Under the pieces are notes generated by a model. The model was not told the origin of the DNA, searched no databases, and saw only the letters and a program-made list of their open reading frames with translations. This document shows, one piece after another, positions 1 to 9,193 of a stretch of 64,000 nucleotides of DNA (position 1 is its first letter; each line of letters starts with the position of its first letter). The position numbers were made by a program, and so were the translations under genes. This stretch comes from Halomonas sp. GT (GTDB taxonomy: Bacteria; Pseudomonadota; Gammaproteobacteria; Pseudomonadales; Halomonadaceae). The DNA lies in NCBI RefSeq assembly GCF_002082565.1, contig NZ_CP020562.1:3534001-3598000 (forward strand). Direction: 5' to 3'.

Positions 1-477
1 ATTCTCATCACCTGCTTCTGCTGGCCTATCTAATGCCTCTTCCGCCTTGTTTGCCCAGCGGCGAAGCTTGCTAGCTAACTCAGTGGCCATAGGCTTTAAC
101 TGCTGACGATAATCAGCATCGTAGTCATCCAACCCATCACGTACGTTGTAGTTACCGGTGGCCCATAGCCTTTTAAGGGCACGGCGGCGCAGTGCAGCGC
201 TAACACCAGGTGCCATGAATCCACTGAAATCGCTGCCTGCCGGTAAGTTATCAGGGTCGGGTAAGGTGTGATCCAAGCTCCCAGGAAGGGGGGGCGGGTC
301 ATCAACGGTAGCCTCTGCATCCAACAAATCATCATCGCTGGAAGTAGCGCTTATCGCATCGGCCTCTAGCCCTGACTTCGGCTCTGCGCTTCCGTTGGGA
401 GGGTTATCTAATGCTGCATCTGCTTCGTCGCTTTCAACGCCACGTTTTTTACGTGACCAGCGTTCAAATCTGCTCAC
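1..477 (-). CDS. DUF3306 domain protein, partial (3' end outside window)
   Basis: The minus-strand frame starts with GTG at 477-475 and stays open for 159 codons to the window edge, so the C-terminus is missing. The N-terminus reads MSRFERWSRKKRG. A long acidic, proline-rich low-complexity stretch follows (residues 15-85), then a conserved block with LRRRALKRLWATGNYNVRD and DGLDDYDADY (about 96-124). This is the usual form of DUF3306 proteins, which sit beside DUF3305 and formate dehydrogenase genes in proteobacteria. Biochemical function is unknown. The GTG overlaps the TGA of the upstream DUF3305 gene by 3 bases (GTGA), so the two are translationally coupled. The formate dehydrogenase subunits, if present, would lie to the left of the window. 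Confidence 0.8.
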   Translation of the reverse strand, partial: MSRFERWSRKKRGVESDEADAALDNPPNGSAEPKSGLEADAISATSSDDDLLDAEATVDDPPPLPGSLDHTLPDPDNLPAGSDFSGFMAPGVSAALRRRALKRLWATGNYNVRDGLDDYDADYRQQLKPMATELASKLRRWANKAEEALDRPAEAGDEN

Positions 478-914
478 TGGGGCTGCTCCTTGGTCGGGGT
501 TTCTTTGGCCCGACCGGCTCCCTTATGCTTCTTTTTGCGCTTTTCTGGTGGTGCTTCACCATGACGCGCTAAATAGCTTTCCAGCCATACCTGAATCGCC
601 ATCGGCATCGATGCTTCGAGTACCTGCTGTTCACCATCAAGCCAACCTGCTGCGACATCTTGGCTTGCGGTAATAGCATCAGGCTTGGGCGCTTGTCCGG
701 TAAAACCAGCGCGAACAAAAAGACGCGGGGTTGCTGACGTAAGGTTAAAGCGGTAGGCCGCACGCTCGGTCATCGATAATTGAAGGTTAAGCACATAGTC
801 ACCTTGCTCACCTGGCGTTAGCTCAGCGATACGCCATTGCGTTAAGGTAAAGCCCCTCACCTGCTTGGGCTCTGCCACCAAGGTAATGCTCAAAGAGCGC
901 AGATTATCACTCAT
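474..914 (-). CDS. DUF3305 domain protein
   Basis: A 146-residue protein with ATG at 914-912. The core (residues 8-120) is a mixed alpha/beta DUF3305 domain with the conserved opening ITLVAEPKQVRGFTLTQWRI and a central LNLQLSMTERAAYRFNL. The C-terminal 30 residues are strongly basic (EKRKKKHKGAGRAK). There is no signal peptide or membrane segment. DUF3305 and DUF3306 genes are repeatedly paired next to formate dehydrogenase and FdhD genes, which fits the divergent fdhD-mob-moe-moa operon here. The role is unproven; a part in maturing or expressing a molybdenum enzyme is an inference from context only. Confidence 0.8.
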   Translation of the reverse strand: MSDNLRSLSITLVAEPKQVRGFTLTQWRIAELTPGEQGDYVLNLQLSMTERAAYRFNLTSATPRLFVRAGFTGQAPKPDAITASQDVAAGWLDGEQQVLEASMPMAIQVWLESYLARHGEAPPEKRKKKHKGAGRAKETPTKEQPQ

Positions 915-1009
915 ACGGATAGACCACCTTAGACCTTGAATGGGTAGACAAGTAAGCCTTTAGAGCGCCATCATCGTCAACTCAGAGTGTTTTACTCAAC
1001 TATTATAAT

Positions 1010-1029
1010 TTACATGTATGCGTTACATG
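1010..1029. promoter_or_regulatory. Candidate operator between the DUF3305 and fdhD operons
   Basis: In the 146-bp divergent gap there is an inverted repeat, CATGTA (1013-1018), five bases, TACATG (1024-1029), in an AT-rich stretch about 30 bp before fdhD. The same bases form two TTACATG direct copies (1010 and 1023). It could be a regulator site for the formate dehydrogenase/molybdenum-cofactor operon. It is not a convincing ModE box. Regulator unknown. Confidence 0.3.
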
Positions 1030-1060
1030 ATTCTTCACTAGGTTCCAACGAGGATTGCGG

Positions 1061-1918
1061 ATGCCCGCCCTTCAGTTAAGCCGAGCCCGCTTACCGGCCA
1101 CGACGACAATCGATGTGATGGATGCTTACGGCGACTCTCGCCAGCAAGCCATCGCCGCAGAGCGCGCGCTAACGGTTTATCTCAATAAGCGCGAAATTGT
1201 CACGCTAATGACGCTGGGCGACGACCCTGAAGCGCTTGTCGTGGGCTACCTACGTAACCAAGGATTACTGCGCCGTGCAGAAGACCTGTTGGTGGTACAG
1301 GTGGATTGGGAGGTAGAAGCTGCTGCTGTTGTCACCGACTATTTACCCGACGATTTAGATAATCGACTGAGTACCCGCACCGTCACCACGGGTTGCGGTC
1401 AAGGCACCGTATTTGGCAAATTACTCGAACAAACATCGCTCTCTGAATTACCTGAGACACCGCTTGCGCAATCAACGCTCTATCAGTTGCTAACCAATTT
1501 GAATACCTATAACGAAACCTACCGTAGCGCGGGAGCAGTGCATGGTTGCGCGCTGTGCCACCAAAGCCGTGTGCTCGACTTCGTTGAAGATGTCGGACGT
1601 CACAATGCGGTGGATACCCTGGCAGGCCACCAGTGGCTCAACCAGGCCGAAAGCAGTCGTGCTGATATTTTCTATACCACTGGCCGCCTAACTTCCGAAA
1701 TGGTGTTGAAAGTGGCGCAAATGGGGATCAGCGTGCTGGTTTCACGTTCAGGGGTGACCCAAAAAGGTGTGGAGCTGGCGGAACGCTTCGGCGTGATGCT
1801 GATTGCTCGGGCGAAAGGCAAAAACTTCCAGGCGATTAATACCGCTAACCGCCTAACGTTAGATGCCATCCCAGCCAAACCACCCAGTGCGCGCACGTCT
1901 AAGGAGGCCGGTATATGA
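1061..1918 (+). CDS. fdhD: Formate dehydrogenase accessory sulfurtransferase FdhD
   Basis: FdhD carries sulfur from a cysteine desulfurase to the Mo-bis-MGD cofactor of formate dehydrogenase. The 285-residue protein has the family landmarks EDVGRHNAVDTLAG, IFYTTGRLTSEMVLKVAQMG and VSRSGVTQKGVELAERFGV. The start is taken as ATG 1061 because AGGA lies 6 bp upstream; an in-frame TTG at 1055 is the alternative. Where well-studied FdhDs have a CxxC loop, this one reads TTGCGQGT: one Cys (residue 112) and Gly in place of the second. A separate CALC (Cys163, Cys166) lies in GAVHGCALCHQ. It is the first gene of a plus-strand operon and overlaps mobA by 4 bp (ATGA). Confidence 0.92.
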   Translation: MPALQLSRARLPATTTIDVMDAYGDSRQQAIAAERALTVYLNKREIVTLMTLGDDPEALVVGYLRNQGLLRRAEDLLVVQVDWEVEAAAVVTDYLPDDLDNRLSTRTVTTGCGQGTVFGKLLEQTSLSELPETPLAQSTLYQLLTNLNTYNETYRSAGAVHGCALCHQSRVLDFVEDVGRHNAVDTLAGHQWLNQAESSRADIFYTTGRLTSEMVLKVAQMGISVLVSRSGVTQKGVELAERFGVMLIARAKGKNFQAINTANRLTLDAIPAKPPSARTSKEAGI

Positions 1919-2550
1919 TCACCCCGCAAACCCTCACTGGCATGATTCTCGCGGGCGGCGAAGGCCGCCGTATGGGTGGGCGTGACAAAGGCCTTGAACC
2001 CTTCGCGGGGCTACCCCTCGTGGCCCATGTGGCTAAACGCTTTGATGGCCATGTCTCTGAACTATTAATCAACGCCAATCGCAACGCCGATGCCTATGCA
2101 CTGTTTGCAACACGAGTTATTGAGGACGCGGAAGGCGGCTTTAAAGGGCCGCTGATGGGCATTTATAGTGGGCTACGCGTCGCTAAAACCCCCTGGCTAT
2201 TGGTCGCCCCTTGCGACTCACCTGCCCTACCGAATGACTTAGTGGCGCGTATGATGGCAGGCATCACCTCAGAAAGTGGAGAGCACGATATCGCCGTTGC
2301 GTTTGACGGCGAGCGCCTGCACCCAGTCGTCGCGCTGCTGCGCACATCGCTTGCCGATGACCTAGCGAACGCGCTGGCTGAGGGCGAACGTAAAATCGAC
2401 CGCTGGTACGCTCGCCACTCATGGTGCAAGGTAGATATGTCGGATTGCCCGGAAACGTTTGCCAATCTCAATACTGAAGAAGAAAAAGCTCGTCTGGAAC
2501 TTACACTAAGCACTTCCTCTAAAGATCCGGCCTCAAAGGAAGCACTATGA
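1915..2550 (+). CDS. mobA: Molybdenum cofactor guanylyltransferase MobA
   Basis: MobA transfers GMP from GTP to molybdopterin to make the guanine-dinucleotide cofactor used by formate dehydrogenases and related enzymes. The 211-residue protein has the nucleotide-binding loop LAGGEGRRMGGRDKGL at residues 12-27, the GPLMGIYSGL segment and the metal-binding APCDSPALP. The length is normal for the family (about 190-215). ATG 1915 overlaps the fdhD stop and its own stop overlaps moeA, both as ATGA, so translation is coupled. The C-terminal 20 residues after LNTEEE look non-conserved. Confidence 0.93.
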   Translation: MITPQTLTGMILAGGEGRRMGGRDKGLEPFAGLPLVAHVAKRFDGHVSELLINANRNADAYALFATRVIEDAEGGFKGPLMGIYSGLRVAKTPWLLVAPCDSPALPNDLVARMMAGITSESGEHDIAVAFDGERLHPVVALLRTSLADDLANALAEGERKIDRWYARHSWCKVDMSDCPETFANLNTEEEKARLELTLSTSSKDPASKEAL

Positions 2551-3800
2551 GCCTATCGTGCTTCGAACTCGGTGAGCAAATGCTCAGCGTTGACGCAGCG
2601 CGGGAAGCACTGCTGACCTTGGTTGAGCAGCCCGTTGCGGTAGAATCCGTAGCGCTTAGTCAAGCCTATGGCAGGCGGTTAGCCACTGATATTAGCGCGC
2701 CAATTAATGTGCCACAGAATACCAATGCAGCCATGGATGGTATCGCCCTGGCATGGCCAGATCAGCAACCTTATCAAACCAAATGGCCGATCGCAGGCGA
2801 TGCCTTTGCCGGACAGGCATTTGAAGGCAATGTGCCTCTCGGCCAGTGCGTACGTATTACCACTGGCGCTCCCTTACCGTCAGGTACCGACACCATTATT
2901 ATGCGCGAGCAGCTTAGCGAGCATGACGATTGTGTCATCATCGATGCCCCCGACCGGGTTAGCCATGGTCAGCATGTGCGCCAAGCGGGGGAAGATATTG
3001 CCATAGGCGAGGTAGCACTAGTCGCTGGCACACGGCTAGATGCTGCCTGTTTGGGGTTAATAGCGTCACTGGGCTATGGTGAGGTTTGCATTTTCAAACG
3101 CCCAAAGGTGGCTATTTTCTCCACTGGAAATGAAGTCACTCCCCCTGGCGAAGCGTTGCTTAGCGCAGGCATTTATGACACCAATCGTTTTACATTGATG
3201 GGCTTGCTCAACGAACAGGGTGCCGAAGTGGTGGATTTAGGCATTTTGCCAGATGACCCCAGAATCATTCAAAACGCCCTGGCTAGCGCGGCCAAGCAGT
3301 GTGATTTAGTCATTACCAGTGGGGGCGTTTCTGTCGGCCACGCCGATTACACAAAGGAAGCGTTGGAAACATTAGGCCAATTAGCTTTTTGGCGTGTGGC
3401 GCTGCGTCCAGGACGCCCCATGGCCTGCGGCTGGCTGGGTGAATCGCGCAAACCATTTGTCGGCTTACCCGGCAACCCCGTCGCGGTCATGGTAACCTTT
3501 AGTCAATTCGTGGTGCCATTATTGGAACGTTTACAAAAACAACCCCCCGTTCCACCGAGGCGTTTAACAGCCATTACCCAAACGCCGCTAAAAAGTCGCC
3601 TAAAACGCACCGACTTTATACGTGGCATTTATTCAAGCGATGCTCACGGTGTGCTGCAGGTACGTAGTACCGGAGCGCAGGGGTCTGGGATTTTAACCTC
3701 GATGGTAGCTGCTAACTGCCTGATTGAGTTAGGTGATGATCAAGCAGGCGCCCAGCCAGGCGACGCAGTCTGCATCCAACCACTGACGAGGTGGCAATGA
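2547..3800 (+). CDS. moeA: Molybdopterin molybdenumtransferase MoeA
   Basis: MoeA inserts molybdate into adenylylated molybdopterin. The 417-residue protein shows the full domain order: an N-terminal MoeA_N region with [13 protein letters not shown] (around 53-65), [20 protein letters not shown] (104-123), the MoCF-binding domain with [31 protein letters not shown] and [13 protein letters not shown], and a C-terminal domain IV. The SGGVSVG and GLPGNP motifs are the substrate-binding loops. ATG 2547 overlaps the mobA stop by 4 bp, and the stop overlaps the moaA start. Confidence 0.95.
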   Translation: MSLSCFELGEQMLSVDAAREALLTLVEQPVAVESVALSQAYGRRLATDISAPINVPQNTNAAMDGIALAWPDQQPYQTKWPIAGDAFAGQAFEGNVPLGQCVRITTGAPLPSGTDTIIMREQLSEHDDCVIIDAPDRVSHGQHVRQAGEDIAIGEVALVAGTRLDAACLGLIASLGYGEVCIFKRPKVAIFSTGNEVTPPGEALLSAGIYDTNRFTLMGLLNEQGAEVVDLGILPDDPRIIQNALASAAKQCDLVITSGGVSVGHADYTKEALETLGQLAFWRVALRPGRPMACGWLGESRKPFVGLPGNPVAVMVTFSQFVVPLLERLQKQPPVPPRRLTAITQTPLKSRLKRTDFIRGIYSSDAHGVLQVRSTGAQGSGILTSMVAANCLIELGDDQAGAQPGDAVCIQPLTRWQ

Positions 3801-4804
3801 CCAAACAACCAATTGCTGAAAAACTCATTGATGATTTCGGCCGCCGTGTCAGTTATGTACGTATTTCCGTGACGGATCGCTGTGACTTTCGCTGCGTATA
3901 CTGCATGAGCGAAGAGATGACCTTCCTGCCAAGAGCTCAGGTGCTTACGCTAGAAGAACTTGCCATGGTGGCTCAGGCGTTTACCGAGCTAGGCGTTGAG
4001 AAAATCCGCTTAACCGGTGGCGAACCGCTAGTGCGTAAAGGCATTGAGCAACTCGTGGACGATATTGGCGCGCTGCCAGGGCTCAACGACTTCACCATGA
4101 CCACGAACGGGGCAAGCCTGCGTAAACACGCAAAACGGCTCTATCAAGGGGGGCTGCGCAGGCTCAATATTAGCCTCGACTCCCTCGACCCCGGGCGCTT
4201 TAAACAGCTAACCCGCACAGGTGAGTTAGCAAAAGTGATTGACGGCATCCATGCTGCCAAAGAGGCTGGCTTTTCGCGCATCAAGCTTAACGCTGTGATT
4301 CTAAAGGGGCGCAATGATGATGAAGTGCTGGACCTCGTCACGTTCGCTCGCAATGAAGGGCTGGATATCAGCTTTATCGAAGAGATGCCGCTGGGCGATG
4401 TGTCTGATCACTCCCGAGCTGAGACCTTTTACTCTAGTGACGACGTTCAAGCTCTGATCGAGACACGCTACCCGCTCATGCCCACAACGGAAACCACGCC
4501 AGGGCCTTCGCGCTATTTTAAAATGGCCGATAGCAGCAGCAAGGTTGGCTTTATTTCGCCCCATAGTCACAACTTTTGTGATAGCTGCAACCGCGTTCGG
4601 GTAACCGTTGAAGGTCGTCTACTGCTCTGCCTCGGCAATGAACACTCGGTCGATTTACGTGCCGTATTACGTCGGCATCCTGGCAATATGCAGGCATTGA
4701 AAACAGCCATTATTAATGCCTTGCCGCTCAAGCCCGAGCGCCATCACTTCACTACCGATGGCGATGTCCAGGTGGTGCGCTTTATGAATATGACGGGGGG
4801 TTAA
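3797..4804 (+). CDS. moaA: GTP 3',8-cyclase MoaA
   Basis: MoaA is the radical-SAM enzyme that starts molybdopterin synthesis by cyclising GTP. The N-terminal cluster motif is CDFRCVYC (CxxxCxxC), followed by [13 protein letters not shown] and [10 protein letters not shown]. The C-terminal cluster cysteines lie in [20 protein letters not shown], and the chain ends in the Gly-Gly tail (MTGG) that is needed for activity in the family. ATG 3797 overlaps the moeA TGA, with GAGG a few bases upstream; an in-frame GTG at 3791 is less likely. The predicted protein is 335 residues, a normal length. MoaC, MoaD and MoaE are not in this window. Confidence 0.95.
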   Translation: MTKQPIAEKLIDDFGRRVSYVRISVTDRCDFRCVYCMSEEMTFLPRAQVLTLEELAMVAQAFTELGVEKIRLTGGEPLVRKGIEQLVDDIGALPGLNDFTMTTNGASLRKHAKRLYQGGLRRLNISLDSLDPGRFKQLTRTGELAKVIDGIHAAKEAGFSRIKLNAVILKGRNDDEVLDLVTFARNEGLDISFIEEMPLGDVSDHSRAETFYSSDDVQALIETRYPLMPTTETTPGPSRYFKMADSSSKVGFISPHSHNFCDSCNRVRVTVEGRLLLCLGNEHSVDLRAVLRRHPGNMQALKTAIINALPLKPERHHFTTDGDVQVVRFMNMTGG

Positions 4805-4807
4805 ACG

Positions 4808-5827
4808 TTGCCAGCGACTCGTGTGCCAGTGCATATCATTACTGGCTTTCTCGGCAGCGGTAAAACCACGCTTATCCACAGCCTGATCGAGCAAAAGCCT
4901 GTGGATGAGAAGTGGGCCATTTTAGTCAATGAGTTTGGCCAGATTGGCATTGATCAAGCGATGTTTGAGCAGCGTGACGATGTCGTCGTCAAGGGACTCC
5001 CCGGCGGCTGCCTGTGTTGCCAATTAGCTTTTGTGCTGCAGGCTGCGCTGGTCAATTTGCTCGCCCGCAACAAGCCAGACCGCGTCATTATTGAGCCTTC
5101 GGGACTGGGCCACCCAGCTGGCTTACTCGACTTGCTGCGCGGCGAAGCCTTTCAAGATGTCGTGGCCGTTCACGATATTATTGCCACCCTCGATCCGCGC
5201 CGTTTAGATGAGCCCCGCGTCCGTAAACACGAGACCTTTCAAGATCAGTTGGCCATGGCCGATGCCATCGCTATCACGATGGGTGAGCAGGCAAGTGCCG
5301 AACAACACAACCATGCGCAGCAGTTTGTGACTGAGCTTTGGCCGCCTCGAAAGTGGGTTCATCGCAGTGAGCATGGCATGATGCCGCTATCGCTGCTGTT
5401 GAACAGCGGCCAAACCAGTGCCCAAGAAGATACGACCGTTCCTGATACGCATCGGCAAGTGATGCCAACTCCCACGTTGGAGGGCGCTTTTTTTGATGCG
5501 GCTCCTCCGCTTGGCCAACCTCAGCATAAGACCGCCAGCTCCCTTGGGTACACCAGCACAGGCCTTCGCTGGCATCCCAGTGAACGCTTTGATCTTGATT
5601 GTTTGGCCGCCCACTTAGGTGAGCTTCCCTCATCTGCACGAGTAAAAGGCGTCTTTCATACCGAGCAGGGCTGGAAGCAACTCAATCGAGCTGATGGAAC
5701 ACTTAGTCTCGGAAATAGCGCCTGGCGGCAGGATTCGCGGCTTGAGGTGATTACCCCCGATAATGACGCTGATACCCACACCAATTTACTGATAGAACTG
5801 CAATCATCAGGAGCGCTGTTAGGCTAA
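4808..5827 (+). CDS. COG0523/CobW-family P-loop GTPase with degenerate G4 motif
   Basis: A 339-residue member of the CobW/COG0523 G3E GTPases, which act as metal chaperones or insertases. It has the P-loop GFLGSGKTT (around 13-21), VNEFGQIGID, the family metal motif GGCLCC (CxCC) and EPSGLGHP. The usual base-recognising NKxD after ADxxxxx is not recognisable: the stretch reads ADAIAITMGEQAS. The C-terminal half has a divergent CobW_C domain. The likely start is TTG 4808, 3 bases after the moaA stop, with a G-run (4795-4800) as ribosome site; in-frame GTGs lie just downstream and there is no early ATG. Its place at the end of the moco operon suggests a metal-delivery role for formate dehydrogenase maturation (inference). 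Confidence 0.82.
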   Translation: MPATRVPVHIITGFLGSGKTTLIHSLIEQKPVDEKWAILVNEFGQIGIDQAMFEQRDDVVVKGLPGGCLCCQLAFVLQAALVNLLARNKPDRVIIEPSGLGHPAGLLDLLRGEAFQDVVAVHDIIATLDPRRLDEPRVRKHETFQDQLAMADAIAITMGEQASAEQHNHAQQFVTELWPPRKWVHRSEHGMMPLSLLLNSGQTSAQEDTTVPDTHRQVMPTPTLEGAFFDAAPPLGQPQHKTASSLGYTSTGLRWHPSERFDLDCLAAHLGELPSSARVKGVFHTEQGWKQLNRADGTLSLGNSAWRQDSRLEVITPDNDADTHTNLLIELQSSGALLG

Positions 5828-5838
5828 TTGCCTTGGAA

Positions 5839-5894
5839 GAGCTATTCACCCAGAGCAATTCACCCAGAGCAATTCATCTAGAACGAAACACCAT
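5839..5894. repeat. Short tandem repeat, 14-bp unit
   Basis: Three 14-bp units in a row (5839-5852, 5853-5866, 5867-5880), consensus GAGCAATTCACCCA with one to three changes each, and a decayed fourth (5881-5894). It lies in the gap between the convergent COG0523 gene and the diguanylate cyclase gene. No hairpin or coding potential is seen. Confidence 0.75.
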
Positions 5895-5897
5895 ACG

Positions 5898-8800
5898 CTA
5901 AGAGGGTTGAGCCAAGAACGCTTCCTCGATAACGTCTACCGGCATAGGACGTCCAAATAAATAGCCTTGAAAAGCTTGGCAGCCATGAGCCAGCAGCCAT
6001 GCTTTCTGCGCCTCTGTTTCTACCCCTTCGGCAATGACATCAAGATTTAAGCTTTTTGCCAGAGCAATCGTACTTTCCACAATGGCCGCATTGGCACTGC
6101 TCTCTAATACTTGATGGACAAACGACTGATCGATCTTTAGCTGATCAAGTGGCAACTGCGCAAGATAGGCCAGCGATGAATAGCCAGTGCCAAAATCATC
6201 CAGAGAAAAGCGCACACCTTGGGCTTTCAGGCTAAGCATTTTGTCACGGGCATCGTCTCGCGCCTCCACAAACAGCGACTCGGTAACCTCAAGCTTTAGC
6301 CGCTCAAGCGGTGCTTTTGTTCGCATAAAAACCTGCTGCAAGCGAGATAAAAAATCGCTATCGCGAAACTGCAGTGGGCTGATATTCACAGAAATTGTCA
6401 GTTCACGCAGGTGTGGCGTTGCTGCCCAACAGGCTAGCTGACGGCATGCATCCTCAATGACCCACTCCCCGACTTCATTAATCAGCCCGGTACTCTCTAA
6501 TAGCGGAATAAACTCCCCAGGCGAGACCATACCTCGCTCTGGATGCTGCCAGCGCAGCAGTGCTTCAACTCCCGTAAAGTGACCAAAGCGATTAACCTGA
6601 GGCTGGTAATAGAGCCGCCATTGATGACTCTCCAATGCCTGGCGCAAATCGGACTCCAGCTTAACCCGTGCAAGTAGGGTAGCCTGCATCGAAGGATCAA
6701 AAAAGCGTATGGCACGACGCCCGCTCGCTTTCGCTTGTAGTAAGGCCATATCGACCTGCTGAAGGTAATCTTCGGCGCTTCGCTGACTATCGGATACGAC
6801 TGTAATCCCAATGCATGCGGTCACCATGACTTGCTCTTCAGAAAAGCTAATCGGCTCATCAAGCGCCACCAGAAGTTTCTGGGCAATATGTTCTGCTAAA
6901 CGCCGTGTTTGACGTGGGCTTCCATCGACACCTTCAATTAGCACCGCAAATTCGTCACTACCCAGGCGAGCCAGCGTATCAGTATCGCGCAACATTTGGC
7001 CAAACCGCTGAGCAACCTGCTGTAACAACTGATCGCCAGCGAGGTGCCCCAGGGTATCGTTAATATGGTTGAAACGGTCAATATCAATCACCAACAACGC
7101 CCCACATCGCTGATGGCGGTTTAGCTCTTTTAACGCGGTCTCCATCCTGTCCATAAAGAGGCGTCGATTTGCGAAGCCCGTTAATGGATCATAAAACGCG
7201 AGCTGATGGATCTCTTGCTCAGCGGCTTTACGCTCACTGATATCACTCATCGTGGCAACGTAATTGGTGAGCACTCCGTCTGCATCGTAAACAGCACTAA
7301 TCGTCAGCCACTCAGGGAACAGCTCACCATTTTTGCGCTGATTCCAGATTTCCCCTTCCCAACTTCCTGTTGCCATTACCCGTTTCCACAAGCGCCGATA
7401 AAACGCTGCATTGTGGTGGCCCGAGCTAAACATACGTGGGTTCTTACCGATTACCTCTGCATCGCTATAGCCCGTTATGCGCTTAAACGTCTCATTAACT
7501 TTTAATATATTTCCGCGAGCATCCGCCACCATGATACCCAGGTGGGCTTGAAAAGCAGCCGCGGCAATCTTCAGCTCCACTTCTGCGCGCTTCGCTTCGG
7601 TAATATCACGGTTCACCGATAACACTCCCTCAAATTGTCCAGCACTACTTATTAGCGGGCTCACGGTGGCATGAAAATGATGCGGCTGAGCATCAATGGT
7701 CAGTGGATATTCAAATCTTTCTACTTGATGAAACTGCTGGACTCGCTCAAAAACGGCGGCAAATGCATGGGCTAAGGGAACCGGCAAGACATGTGAAAAG
7801 TGCTTTCCCAGTGCATCTTGGCTATTAATAAGTAGCTGCTCTGGGGCAACCGCGTGGATATAGCTAAAGCGCCCTTCTACATCAAATACAAAAATTAAAT
7901 CCTGAATCGAATGAACCAAGGCATCCATGCGCGCCCCGCGCGCTTGCGCTTCGGCACGTGCTAGCTCTCGTTCTTTTATTCGCTCATGAAGCTGATCAGC
8001 CAACGCAAGTCGATTCAGATAGTGACGAACGCCCCAAGCTCCCAACAACGTAATCAAACCAACGACCAACAATAACACCAGCAAGCGCTGACGCCAGCCC
8101 GCCATAAGTGTATGAAGGTCAACGCCCACCACAATAAACACCGGATAGTCACTAATTCGATGCATGTGAAATAAGCGATTACGACCGTCAAGGGGAGAGA
8201 TCGCGGTTAGCGTCCTGGAAAGGTCGCCGCTCTCTAACCACTGCTGTGTATCAGGTGCATTAATTTGGCTACCAATGGTTATTCCTTCACGGGGTGTCGG
8301 GTGCCTAGCAACCACCTTTAGATTTTCATCTATCAGTGCCATGCTTTCACCTTCATACACTTGCATTTGTTTCAGCGCATCGCCCAGGATATTGGGCATG
8401 ATGCGAGACACAATCACCCCCGCGAACTCACCTTGGGCATTCACTAAACGAAGGCCATGATAGAGAAAAAAGCGCTGCTTGCTTGCCGACCAAATAAGCG
8501 GCGTCATCATTTCGCTTTGACCACCTTGTTTAAAGGTGCGGAAAAAAGCACTGTCGCCGAAATCTTCCCCTACGTATCGATTATCGTTACTGCTTATACG
8601 TAGGCGCCCATCCGTGTCCAATACACTAACACTATCGATCAGCGGCACGTACTCAGTAAGATTGTCTAGCGCTCGCTGAACGGTACTTGCATTTTCGGCT
8701 TCTAAAACATCCAATCCCAAAGAGTTTTGTTGGTGAGCATCTAGCAGCTCGGCCAGACTAAACAAGCCTTGGCTGCTCTGCCCAAACATGCCTTTTACCC

Positions 8801-9008
8801 ATTCTGACACCACATGCGCACGGGCAATCACTCGGGATTCAGCGGCATTAAGTTCCTGGTGATACTGGCCTTTGAGCAACCAACCAAACAGCGCAATCAT
8901 CATACATAATGACAAGATATAGATCGTAATAACTCGCTGCTTTTGGCGCCGAAAGCCAGGCATTATCTGGCTTTTTTTAGTTACCCGATCACTGCGAGCT
9001 AGCAGCAT
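5898..9008 (-). CDS. Membrane Cache-PAS-PAS-GGDEF-EAL signalling protein
   Basis: A 1036-residue sensor for cyclic-di-GMP turnover. TM1 is at about residues 27-45, a periplasmic double-Cache-like domain at about 50-300, TM2 at about 309-330, two PAS domains at about 365-475 and 485-600, GGDEF at about 610-765 and EAL at about 780-1030. The GGDEF active-site loop reads RLGSDEF, with Ser for the second Gly, so cyclase activity is uncertain. The EAL domain keeps the phosphodiesterase motifs: VEALLRW, SVNISPLQF, LEVTESLF, LDDFGTGYSSLAYL, LKIDQSFV and IAEGVETEAQ, and is probably active. ATG 9008 has AAGG 8 bp upstream. It is transcribed alone, convergent to the moco operon. Confidence 0.9.
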   Translation of the reverse strand: MLLARSDRVTKKSQIMPGFRRQKQRVITIYILSLCMMIALFGWLLKGQYHQELNAAESRVIARAHVVSEWVKGMFGQSSQGLFSLAELLDAHQQNSLGLDVLEAENASTVQRALDNLTEYVPLIDSVSVLDTDGRLRISSNDNRYVGEDFGDSAFFRTFKQGGQSEMMTPLIWSASKQRFFLYHGLRLVNAQGEFAGVIVSRIMPNILGDALKQMQVYEGESMALIDENLKVVARHPTPREGITIGSQINAPDTQQWLESGDLSRTLTAISPLDGRNRLFHMHRISDYPVFIVVGVDLHTLMAGWRQRLLVLLLVVGLITLLGAWGVRHYLNRLALADQLHERIKERELARAEAQARGARMDALVHSIQDLIFVFDVEGRFSYIHAVAPEQLLINSQDALGKHFSHVLPVPLAHAFAAVFERVQQFHQVERFEYPLTIDAQPHHFHATVSPLISSAGQFEGVLSVNRDITEAKRAEVELKIAAAAFQAHLGIMVADARGNILKVNETFKRITGYSDAEVIGKNPRMFSSGHHNAAFYRRLWKRVMATGSWEGEIWNQRKNGELFPEWLTISAVYDADGVLTNYVATMSDISERKAAEQEIHQLAFYDPLTGFANRRLFMDRMETALKELNRHQRCGALLVIDIDRFNHINDTLGHLAGDQLLQQVAQRFGQMLRDTDTLARLGSDEFAVLIEGVDGSPRQTRRLAEHIAQKLLVALDEPISFSEEQVMVTACIGITVVSDSQRSAEDYLQQVDMALLQAKASGRRAIRFFDPSMQATLLARVKLESDLRQALESHQWRLYYQPQVNRFGHFTGVEALLRWQHPERGMVSPGEFIPLLESTGLINEVGEWVIEDACRQLACWAATPHLRELTISVNISPLQFRDSDFLSRLQQVFMRTKAPLERLKLEVTESLFVEARDDARDKMLSLKAQGVRFSLDDFGTGYSSLAYLAQLPLDQLKIDQSFVHQVLESSANAAIVESTIALAKSLNLDVIAEGVETEAQKAWLLAHGCQAFQGYLFGRPMPVDVIEEAFLAQPS

Positions 9009-9193
9009 TATATGTAGGCCTTATTCAGGTATCCCAAGGCACACCTGATACAGTATAAAAAGAACGTTGAAAGATACACCACAGTGGCTCCTCGTAAGCG
9101 GTTCTAAATAGTGGCGTGGCTTGTTTTTGATGTATATCTATTTTCAGCAAAAATGCTCATAAAAGTCGTTATTTTACTTAACAAGAGGCTGCC

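Noticed and set aside
1010..1029. ModE site before fdhD
   Set aside because: The dyad CATGTA-N5-TACATG does not have the ModE core or spacing.
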